Source: Actinomycetota bacterium
Lineage (GTDB): Bacteria; Actinomycetota; Actinomycetes; Streptosporangiales; Streptosporangiaceae
Length of the DNA: 6,997 bases
NCBI GenBank assembly: GCA_003168295.1
Contig: PMST01000209.1
Span: forward strand, 9,098-16,094
Direction of reading: 5' to 3'
Below are positions 1 through 4,625 of the stretch, in pieces. Position numbers and translations under genes: made by a program. The notes under the pieces are model-generated. The model saw only the letters and a list, made by a program, of their open reading frames with translations. It was not told the DNA's origin and searched no databases. The first letter of the stretch is position 1, and the number at the start of each line of letters is the position of its first letter.

Positions 1-264
1 CTGTTCCCCGACGCCGAGCCGGAGCGAACCGAACTCGAGCTCGGGCCCGGGGACCTGCTCTTCTTCTACTCCGACGGGGTCACCGAGGCACGCAGCGTGG
101 ACATGCGGTACTTCGAGGAGCGGCTGGCCGACGAACTGGCCGGGCTGGCGGGCCGCTCCGCCGCCGAGACCACGAGGATGGTCCAGAGCCTGGTCGCCAG
201 CTTTTCCGAGGACGACCTGCGTGACGACGTAACCATCCTGGTCGCGAAGGTGCAGTCCTCGTGA
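1..264 (+). CDS. SpoIIE/RsbU-type PP2C serine/threonine phosphatase, C-terminal end (5' end outside window)
   Basis: An open frame runs from the first base to TGA at 262-264 and gives the last 87 residues of the protein. It carries two late motifs of the SpoIIE/RsbU branch of PP2C phosphatases. The first is DLLFFYSDGVTEAR, whose SDG Asp binds the catalytic metals in this family. The second is the terminal RDDVTILVAKV, whose Asp pair is also a metal ligand. Proteins of this class dephosphorylate anti-anti-sigma factors or related STAS proteins, and so release stress or sporulation sigma factors. Sensor domains (PAS, GAF, HAMP), if any, lie upstream of the window, so the input signal is unknown. 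Its stop lies one base from the stop of the convergent GAF-ANTAR gene. The family call is firm; the regulatory target is inference. Confidence 0.9.
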   Translation: MFPDAEPERTELELGPGDLLFFYSDGVTEARSVDMRYFEERLADELAGLAGRSAAETTRMVQSLVASFSEDDLRDDVTILVAKVQSS

Positions 265-265
265 C

Positions 266-985
266 TCAGGCGGGACGGGCTCCCGCTGCTCCGCTCGCTT
301 CGCTACCGTAGGCAGCCACGACCTCGCTGGCCACCTCGGTGACCTTGACGTGCCGGCGCTGGGATTCCTGGCGCAGGCGCCGCAGCGCGTCGTCGGCATC
401 GCAGCCGAGCGCATGCATCAAGATTCCCTTGGCCTGGTCGACCACCGACCGCGCGACCACGGCGTCCTTGAGCTGGCTGGCGGTGCGCTGCGCCTGATCG
501 TAGGCCGTCGCGTTCGTGAGCATCGCGCCGCCGAACGCGGCGAGCATGTCCGCCATCGGATTGGACTCGGCATCGAGCACGCCGGGACGCACGCCGAACA
601 GGGACAAGACCAGGGCGCCACGCGGAAGCTGGCGCACGAGGTGAACCGAGCAGCGGACGCCACGCCGCAGCGCCGCCTCGGCGAATTCGGGCCAACGGGC
701 TTCGTCCAGGGTGTCGGGGCAGCTGACCGCGACACCGATGTCCGCAGCCTCGACCAGCGGGCCGCGGCCGATCCGGAACTGCAGGTCAGCGAGCTCCGCC
801 AGGTCAGGATGGGTCGCTGCGGCACTGACCACTTCACCCTCGCGCCAGACCGCCGCATGGGCTCCCGAGCACGCCGACACCTGCCAGGCAGCGAGCTCCG
901 CGAGCTTGTTCAACGACCTGGCCTCTCCGCCGTTGGTGAGGCTCAGTAGTTCCGCCGCCTCATGCCCGAGCTGCTCGATCGGCAA
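266..985 (-). CDS. GAF-ANTAR domain regulator (putative RNA-binding antiterminator)
   Basis: This 239-residue protein has an N-terminal GAF sensor domain (about residues 22-160). A C-terminal ANTAR domain (about 170-224) is recognisable from the QLKDAVVARSVVDQAKGILM helix and the DADDALRRLRQESQ helix that follows. ANTAR domains bind RNA with paired stem-loops and prevent transcription termination. The GAF domain presumably senses a small ligand or redox state. There is no response-regulator receiver domain, so control by phosphorylation is not indicated. The start is TTG at 983-985: a strong GGAGG (complement of 991-995) lies five bases upstream and no better ATG or GTG is nearby. A tail of Ala, Gly and Ser follows the ANTAR domain. 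The target RNAs are unknown, and I could not identify a canonical dual-hexaloop target in the window. Confidence 0.9.
   Translation of the reverse strand: MPIEQLGHEAAELLSLTNGGEARSLNKLAELAAWQVSACSGAHAAVWREGEVVSAAATHPDLAELADLQFRIGRGPLVEAADIGVAVSCPDTLDEARWPEFAEAALRRGVRCSVHLVRQLPRGALVLSLFGVRPGVLDAESNPMADMLAAFGGAMLTNATAYDQAQRTASQLKDAVVARSVVDQAKGILMHALGCDADDALRRLRQESQRRHVKVTEVASEVVAAYGSEASGAAGARPA
270..286. terminator. Possible hairpin terminator between convergent stops
   Basis: GCGGGA (270-275) and TCCCGC (281-286) form a perfect 6-bp stem with a 5-base loop. It starts five bases after the phosphatase stop and lies inside the last codons of the opposing GAF-ANTAR gene. No T-run follows on either strand, so intrinsic termination is uncertain. 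Many actinobacterial terminators do lack a U-tract. Confidence 0.3.
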
Positions 986-988
986 CAG

Positions 989-995
989 ATCCTCC
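989..995 (-). promoter_or_regulatory. Shine-Dalgarno site deciding a TTG start
   Basis: On the minus strand GGAGG (991-995) is followed by five bases and then TTG (985-983). This supports TTG as the initiation codon of the GAF-ANTAR gene. An ATG further upstream (GAAATGACACAGG) is out of frame. Confidence 0.6.
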
Positions 996-1010
996 GTTCC
1001 TGTGTCATTT

Positions 1011-1316
1011 CTAGCACATCCCCGGCAGCGGAGATGTCATCGCGGCGGCCGGTGCAGGCGGAGAAAGTACCTGCTCAACGCCGTTCATGGCGACGAAGCC
1101 AGAGGCCGCTGCGGCGGTGGCGCAGAAGGCCGGGCTGGCGGCCGGCGACTTGGGCGCTGAGTTGGCCGGCGGTGACGTCGCGGCGGCTGACCGGGCCGGG
1201 GTCACGGCGACCGCGCGCGGGCAGGACGGCCGGTGCGCCAGCAAGGACGCCCCGCCGACGGGGTGGCCGGCATCGCAGGTCGTCGCGCCGCGCGCACTGC
1301 CGCTAAGCAGCGCCCA
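1011..1316 (-). pseudogene. Displaced C-terminal tail of the DUF3040 gene
   Basis: In the frame shifted by one base, the sequence continues the interrupted membrane helix as ALLSGSARGATTCDAGHPVGG and then runs as an Ala/Pro/Ser-rich tail to TAG at 1011-1013. Restoring two bases in the GGGCGCTGCTT stretch (about 1305-1313; for example GGGCGCGCTGCTT) would join VIVG to ALLSGSARG without a gap. Third positions in the tail frame are overwhelmingly G or C over the first 75 or so codons. The phase of that GC3 bias switches at about 1310. The far end of the tail (after about 1080) has weaker bias and may not be ancestral coding sequence. Whether this is a real mutation, a sequencing error or recoding cannot be told from the sequence. 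Confidence 0.55.
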
Positions 1317-1539
1317 CGATGACGGCGGCGAACATGACGGGAATGAGCACGATCGCCGACAACGCCCGCCGGGGCCGCAGCCATCGCAGCGATCCGCGCG
1401 CCAGCGGCTCCGCGCCGACTGGCTCATCCTGATTGAGCCGCGTGAAGATCGCGAACATGGACGCCAGGTGAGGCTCGCTCGCCTTCAGCGCCCCCTCGAT
1501 ACTGCTCAGCGCGCGCTCTTGGCATGCGGGCAGACTCAT
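1303..1539 (-). CDS. DUF3040 family membrane protein, apparently frameshifted
   Basis: The 78-codon frame starts MSLPACQERALSSIEGAL, the usual opening of actinobacterial DUF3040 proteins. A short basic stretch (LRWLRPRR, 51-58) precedes a hydrophobic segment (about 60-78) that looks like a membrane helix. The frame then stops at TAG just as the helix should finish (VIVGAA-stop). A GAGGAG ribosome site sits about five bases before ATG 1539. Family members normally run past 100 residues with a tail after the membrane segment. Here the missing continuation is found in another frame (see the tail entry). Function is unknown; the family is small, membrane-anchored and common near stress genes. A GTTT-N15-GGGTAG promoter lies upstream at 1600-1624, so it is probably transcribed apart from the HhH-GPD gene. 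Confidence 0.75.
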   Translation of the reverse strand: MSLPACQERALSSIEGALKASEPHLASMFAIFTRLNQDEPVGAEPLARGSLRWLRPRRALSAIVLIPVMFAAVIVGAA

Positions 1540-1599
1540 CTCTCCTCACATCCTCACCAAGCCCCGGCGCCGTAAGGCTCGCGACGCGGAGACCATCGC

Positions 1600-1624
1600 C
1601 TACCCGCGCCTTCCGGCGGCAAAC
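1600..1624 (-). promoter_or_regulatory. SigB/SigF-like promoter upstream of DUF3040
   Basis: On the minus strand GTTT (1624-1621), 15 bases and GGGTAG (1605-1600) match the general-stress sigma consensus GTTT-N14-17-GGGTA[T/C] except for the last base. The -10 lies 60 bases before ATG 1539. The element sits in the gap between the HhH-GPD stop and the DUF3040 start. Confidence 0.55.
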
Positions 1625-1628
1625 GACG

Positions 1629-1646
1629 TCAGCGGCGGTCCGCTGG
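1629..1646 (-). terminator. Possible terminator after the HhH-GPD gene
   Basis: CAGCGG (1630-1635) and CCGCTG (1640-1645) form a perfect 6-bp stem with a 4-base loop, plus a possible wobble pair at the base. It begins about seven bases after the HhH-GPD stop and is followed on the minus strand by ACGTCGTTTG, which is only a weak T-rich tail. It lies just ahead of the DUF3040 promoter, as expected at a unit boundary. Confidence 0.4.
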
Positions 1647-1652
1647 CCATCC

Positions 1653-2309
1653 TCAGTCGGGCACGGCGGCGGTGACCTCACTGGCCAGGCGCTGGCTCAG
1701 CGACACCCGGACGAGGGCGGCGGCGAGCCGGGCGGGCTGGCCGCTGTCCGCCAGCAGCTTGGCCAGCGTCTCGTGGTCGTAGGGCAATCTCACCCGGCGC
1801 GCGCCGCTGATCACCCTGGCGTCCAGGTAGGGCGCAACCGCCGGCCAGGTGTCCTGGACTTCGCGCAGGAAGATGCTCGCCCCGGTAGGTCCGATCCCGG
1901 AAAACTCAGTGAGCAGCGAGGCGATGGCGCCAGCCTCGCCGTCGGCCCGGTCGCGCAGTCTGCGCAGGTCGCCGTGCCATTTGCCGGACAGCAGGTCCGC
2001 GCCATCGCCGAGCATGGTCGCGGTGCGCTCGTCATACCGGCGGTAGTGGCCGCGCCCCAGCGCATCCACCCGGTCCTGCCAGCTGGCCTCGCTCATGGCT
2101 TTCGGGCTGCGGTAGCCGGCCGCGAAAAGCTCCCGCGCCGCCGCGATCGGTGTTTGCGCGGGGATCGGCGCGCTGAGCAGAACGGCCAGCACCAGCAGCT
2201 GGTACAGCGGGCCGGGCCGGTCAGCGAGCTTGATGCCGGCGTCCTCGGCATACAGCGACCCGCCCCTGCCGAGCAGCTCCTTCACGATCATTTCTGGCTT
2301 CCCGGACAT
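1653..2309 (-). CDS. HhH-GPD superfamily DNA glycosylase-like protein (endonuclease III-like fold)
   Basis: The 218-residue protein has the layout of the helix-hairpin-helix base-excision repair glycosylases. An early helix LLVLAVLLSAPIPAQTPIAAARELF (36-62) resembles the LLSAQ helix of endonuclease III. The HhH hairpin FSGIGPTGAS is at 136-145. A conserved Asp lies in YLDARVISGARRV (D163), where these enzymes keep the catalytic Asp. The Lys of bifunctional Nth enzymes (GxGxKTA) is replaced by Thr, and there is no C-terminal FeS-cluster cysteine set. A monofunctional glycosylase or a non-catalytic DNA-binding role is therefore more likely than a lyase; this is inference. The start ATG 2309 has only a weak AAAGG upstream, and ATG 2291 (M7) is an alternative. 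It lies 14 bases downstream of the CBS gene and is probably co-transcribed with it. Confidence 0.8.
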   Translation of the reverse strand: MSGKPEMIVKELLGRGGSLYAEDAGIKLADRPGPLYQLLVLAVLLSAPIPAQTPIAAARELFAAGYRSPKAMSEASWQDRVDALGRGHYRRYDERTATMLGDGADLLSGKWHGDLRRLRDRADGEAGAIASLLTEFSGIGPTGASIFLREVQDTWPAVAPYLDARVISGARRVRLPYDHETLAKLLADSGQPARLAAALVRVSLSQRLASEVTAAVPD

Positions 2310-2323
2310 CCAGGCGGCCTTTC

Positions 2324-2701
2324 TCAGGAGGGGGCGAAGGGGGCTAGGTCACCGGTGGATACCATCCCCACCGGGATGCCGTCGGCAAGTACCGGGATGC
2401 GGCGGACCGCCCGCTCGCGTACCAGCCGTTCGGCTTGCTCAACGCCGTCGTCCGGGCCGAGCACCGCCACCTCGCCGCTGCAGATCTCGCCCACGAGCGT
2501 GGTGCCCGGGTCGCGGTTTTCCGCGAGCACCCGGACCGCGATGTCCCTGTCGGTGACGAGCCCGCTGAGCTGGCCGTCGGCGAGCACGAGCGCGGTGCCG
2601 ACGCCGTGGTCCCTCATGGCTTTGGCCACCGCCGATACGGTGTCGGTTGAAGCCACGCACACCGGCGCGGACGACATGATGTCCCGCATCTTCCTCGTCA
2701 T
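2324..2701 (-). CDS. Tandem CBS domain protein (second of two)
   Basis: This 125-residue protein consists of two CBS motifs that form one Bateman module: about residues 8-60 with GLVTDRDI at 47-54, and about 73-122 with GMVSTGDL at 112-119. Such stand-alone modules bind AMP, ATP, NAD or related nucleotides and act as energy sensors; no enzyme domain is fused. ATG 2701 is chosen over the in-frame GTG at 2707 because that GTG is part of a near-perfect ribosome site AGGAGGTGA (2704-2712). A GTTT-N15-GGGTAG promoter at 2729-2753 would give a leader of roughly 20 bases. The HhH-GPD gene follows after 14 bases, so the two probably form an operon. It is a diverged paralogue of the CBS gene at 3724-4140. 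The ligand and partner are unknown. Confidence 0.93.
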   Translation of the reverse strand: MTRKMRDIMSSAPVCVASTDTVSAVAKAMRDHGVGTALVLADGQLSGLVTDRDIAVRVLAENRDPGTTLVGEICSGEVAVLGPDDGVEQAERLVRERAVRRIPVLADGIPVGMVSTGDLAPFAPS

Positions 2702-2703
2702 GG

Positions 2704-2712
2704 TCACCTCCT
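2704..2712 (-). promoter_or_regulatory. Strong Shine-Dalgarno deciding the CBS start
   Basis: The minus strand reads AGGAGGTGACC-ATG. The GTG at 2707 that could be taken as a start lies inside the anti-SD match, so ATG 2701 is the likely initiator. Confidence 0.75.
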
Positions 2713-2728
2713 GGGCTGGCTCTGTCCG

Positions 2729-2753
2729 CTACCCGCCGTCGTGCTACGCAAAC
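2729..2753 (-). promoter_or_regulatory. SigB/SigF-like promoter for the CBS-HhH operon
   Basis: On the minus strand GTTT (2753-2750), 15 bases and GGGTAG (2734-2729) match the general-stress sigma consensus in 9 of 10 fixed positions. The -10 is 27 bases from ATG 2701, leaving just enough leader for the ribosome site. It lies in the 96-base gap after ligD, so the downstream CBS gene can be transcribed without readthrough from ligD. Confidence 0.65.
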
Positions 2754-2797
2754 AGCGCAGGTCGCCGCGGTCGGGCGGGCGAACCCCCGGCCGGAGC

Positions 2798-3712
2798 TCA
2801 GCTGTCTAGCTTGGCCAGGCGGTTTCGCGCCTGGCCCAGGCTGTGCCTGGAGGTGGTGAAGTCCGACCACGGATCATCGGTGCCTGCGAGCCTGGCCCGG
2901 ACGGTGGCCAGGGTGAACTGGCCGGGCTCCAGACCGGGGTCGTCCACTTCCTGCCAGCTCAACGGGGTGGCCACCGGTGCGCCCGGGCGTCCCCGGACTC
3001 CGTAGTTGGCCACCACCGTCTGAGCGTAGGCATTGCGCATGACATCGGCGTAGATACGGGTCCCCCGCTTGTCCTTGCGCTGCTCGGTGGTAACCACGTC
3101 GGGGTGCCTGCGGGCCAGCACCTCGGCGGCTTGGTGCGCGAACTCCCGGGTCGCGTCGAAGCCGGCCCGCCGGTTGAGGGCCACGTGCACATGCAGCCCG
3201 CGTCCTCCGCTGGTCCGGACGAAGCTGGTGAGGCCGAGCTCGCCGTCGAGCAGCTCACGCGCCCACAGCGCGACGCGCCGCACGTCGGGGAAGTGCTGGC
3301 CATCCGGCGGGTCGAAGTCGAACACGAGCTGATCGGGTACCTCCACTTTGCCGGCGCGGCTGAGGAACCCGTGGATCTCGATGCACGCCTGATTGGCCAG
3401 GTAGACCAGCGTGGCGGGCTTGTCGCAGATGACGTGCTCGACCACGCCGCCTTCCTTGCCCACCTCGACCCGGCGGATCCAGCGGGGGAAGTGCGAGGAT
3501 GCGTTCTTCTGGAAGAACCGCTGGCCGCCAAGGCCGTCGGGGTAACGCACCATGGTGATCGGCCGGTCCCGCAGCCACGGCAGCATCACGTCGGCGACGT
3601 CCGCGTAGTACCTGGCCAGGTCTTCCTTGGTGAGGCCGTCGGCGGGGAAGAGGATCTTCCCGGGGTGCGTGAGCGGCACCGGTATCCCGCCCGCGGTGAT
3701 CTCCTGGGTCAT
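2798..3712 (-). CDS. ligD: LigD-type polymerase domain protein (archaeo-eukaryotic primase fold), stand-alone
   Basis: The 304-residue protein matches the polymerase (PolDom) part of bacterial non-homologous end-joining ligase D over its whole length. It extends DNA ends with ribo- or deoxyribonucleotides and fills gaps during double-strand break repair. Visible motifs are VFDFDPPD with catalytic D132 and D134, SGGRGLHVHV (168-177) with nucleotide-binding histidines, and YADVMRNAYAQT with the third metal-binding Asp D223. The last is followed by the VRGRPGAPVATPLSWQEV segment (239-256). No ligase or phosphoesterase domain is attached, and neither ku nor a ligase gene is in the window. Split, multi-copy LigD polymerase proteins are common in actinomycetes. 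ATG 3712 is 11 bases after the preceding CBS stop, with a weak ribosome site, which suggests coupled translation from the CBS-ligD transcript. Confidence 0.93.
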   Translation of the reverse strand: MTQEITAGGIPVPLTHPGKILFPADGLTKEDLARYYADVADVMLPWLRDRPITMVRYPDGLGGQRFFQKNASSHFPRWIRRVEVGKEGGVVEHVICDKPATLVYLANQACIEIHGFLSRAGKVEVPDQLVFDFDPPDGQHFPDVRRVALWARELLDGELGLTSFVRTSGGRGLHVHVALNRRAGFDATREFAHQAAEVLARRHPDVVTTEQRKDKRGTRIYADVMRNAYAQTVVANYGVRGRPGAPVATPLSWQEVDDPGLEPGQFTLATVRARLAGTDDPWSDFTTSRHSLGQARNRLAKLDS

Positions 3713-3723
3713 GCCGGACTCGG

Positions 3724-4140
3724 TCAGCTAGCGGCACGCGCGCTGGCGAGCACAGCCAGCGCCGATGCCGGGTCACCGTACATGGCCAGGTCCCCGAGCG
3801 ACACCATGCCCGCCACCTGCCCGTCCTCGATGACGGGCAGCCTGCGGATGGCGTTATCGCGCATCAGCCGTTCTGCCTCCACCGTGTCGGCATCCACGTC
3901 CACGCCTATCAGGTTCCCGGTGCTCAGCGGGCCCACAACCTCATCGTGGCCCTTAGCTTCGGCCACCGCCCTGACCACCAGGTCGCGGTCGGTGACCAGG
4001 CCGTACAGAGCCTGGTCGGTCACGACCAGCACGGCGCCGATGCCCCAGTCGCGCATCGCGCGAGCGGCTTCCCCAATCGTCTGGTAGTAGTCCACCCCGA
4101 TGGGGCCTGGCGTCATCACGTCGCGCACCTTGGTGCCCAT
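3724..4140 (-). CDS. Tandem CBS domain protein (first of two, upstream of ligD)
   Basis: This 138-residue protein has two CBS motifs forming a Bateman nucleotide-sensing module: about residues 5-60 with GLVTDRDL at 47-54, and about 72-122 with GMVSLGDL at 111-118. It has a short Ala-rich C-terminus. The frame is open to 4197, but ATG 4140 is the better start: AGGAGG (4150-4155) lies nine bases ahead, the typical N-terminus MGTKVRDVMTPG follows, and the upstream extension would translate the ribosome site. It lies 11 bases before ligD, so the two are very probably co-transcribed. A SigB/SigF-like promoter is at 4197-4221. It resembles the CBS protein at 2324-2701 in domain layout and DRD/GDL motifs, consistent with an old duplication. 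Ligand and target are unknown; sensing of adenine nucleotides is the family expectation. Confidence 0.93.
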   Translation of the reverse strand: MGTKVRDVMTPGPIGVDYYQTIGEAARAMRDWGIGAVLVVTDQALYGLVTDRDLVVRAVAEAKGHDEVVGPLSTGNLIGVDVDADTVEAERLMRDNAIRRLPVIEDGQVAGMVSLGDLAMYGDPASALAVLASARAAS

Positions 4141-4149
4141 GACGTGTTG

Positions 4150-4155
4150 CCTCCT
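4150..4155 (-). promoter_or_regulatory. Shine-Dalgarno deciding the first CBS start
   Basis: AGGAGG on the minus strand lies nine bases before ATG 4140. It falls inside the longer open frame that begins at 4197, which argues against that earlier start. Confidence 0.7.
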
Positions 4156-4196
4156 GGAATTTTCGTGGATTACCTCTGTTCCGATGACCTTACGCA

Positions 4197-4221
4197 CTAC
4201 CGGGCAGGACCCGTCTTAAAC
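4197..4221 (-). promoter_or_regulatory. SigB/SigF-like promoter for the CBS-ligD operon
   Basis: On the minus strand GTTT (4221-4218), 15 bases and CGGTAG (4202-4197) resemble the stress-sigma consensus, with the first and last base of the -10 deviating. Spacing is identical to the two better matches at 2729-2753 and 1600-1624. The -10 lies 56 bases before ATG 4140, in the gap after the CxxC protein gene. Confidence 0.45.
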
Positions 4222-4233
4222 CGATCCAAGGCC

Positions 4234-4551
4234 TCAACGGCGGCCGAGCAACCGGTCGAGCGCCCGCCCGACCTCCTCGGCCAAGGCGTCGTCTCCGCCC
4301 GCCGGCGCCGGGACGAGGACGGGCGCGGACTCGCGGACCACGCCGCAGTTGAGGCACTCGACCTGGCCCAGCCGGCGGATCAGGTGGACGCTGCCGCACC
4401 TGTCGCAGGACTCGAGGTCAGCGGTCCAGTCCCCCGATTCCTGGCAGCCAGGGCAGACCAGGACCAGCTGGTCACGCCGCACGCCGCGCCGCCACGGGCT
4501 CTTACCCCGCTCCGGGTCTTTCTGCCGCACGCCACAGCGGTAACAGGGCAT
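4234..4551 (-). CDS. Small four-CxxC (double zinc-ribbon-like) protein of unknown function
   Basis: The 105-residue protein has four CxxC pairs at C3-C6 (CYRC), C33-C36 (CPGC), C49-C52 (CDRC) and C66-C69 (CLNC). This is enough for two zinc-binding knuckle pairs. The first three pairs are separated by basic, Trp-containing segments, and the C-terminus (about 75-105) is a Pro/Ala stretch followed by a charged helix (ALAEEVGRALDRLLGRR). I do not recognise a named family. A nucleic-acid- or protein-binding zinc ribbon is the likely fold, which is inference. ATG 4551 is required to keep the first CxxC. The ribosome site is poor (AGGGA about 14 bases away) and lies in a possible hairpin. It follows the peroxiredoxin gene by 74 bases on the same strand. 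Confidence 0.75.
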   Translation of the reverse strand: MPCYRCGVRQKDPERGKSPWRRGVRRDQLVLVCPGCQESGDWTADLESCDRCGSVHLIRRLGQVECLNCGVVRESAPVLVPAPAGGDDALAEEVGRALDRLLGRR

Positions 4552-4554
4552 TTC

Positions 4555-4580
4555 GGGACACCGTCCCTGCGAGCCCGCAG
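4555..4580 (-). other. Two adjacent perfect stem-loops between the peroxiredoxin and CxxC genes
   Basis: GGGAC/GTCCC with a 3-base loop (4555-4567) directly abuts CTGCG/CGCAG with a 4-base loop (4567-4580; the stems share one base). They lie about 45 bases after the peroxiredoxin stop and end three bases before the CxxC start codon. They could terminate the upstream transcript or mask the weak ribosome site. No T-run follows. Confidence 0.4.
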
Positions 4581-4625
4581 AACCCCATGACCGCCCCGGC
4601 CTCCCCTTACCTGCCGAAAGCAGCG

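Noticed and set aside
1087..1575. A 162-codon plus-strand frame (MATKPEAAAAVAQ...) opposite the DUF3040 gene
   Set aside because: Its third positions coincide with those of the displaced DUF3040 tail frame, so its high GC3 is a mirror effect. It has no ribosome site, is low in complexity, and loses the GC3 bias past about 1310, where the DUF3040 frame takes over.
2776..2789. CGGG/CCCG hairpin with a UUCG-containing loop between ligD and the second CBS gene
   Set aside because: The stem is only four base pairs and no T-run follows. It may end the ligD transcript but cannot be supported as a terminator from sequence alone.
1524..3005. A 493-codon plus-strand open frame across HhH-GPD, CBS and ligD
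   Set aside because: It is antisense to three recognisable conserved genes and its translation resembles no domain. Long antisense frames are common in DNA this GC-rich.
2843..4087. A 414-codon plus-strand frame opposite ligD and the first CBS gene
   Set aside because: It is a shadow of conserved minus-strand genes that carry catalytic motifs; its own product has no recognisable domain.
4200..4214. CGGG/CCCG mini-hairpin after the CxxC gene
   Set aside because: It has a four-base stem and overlaps the putative stress promoter; the repeat is likely incidental to GC-rich DNA.
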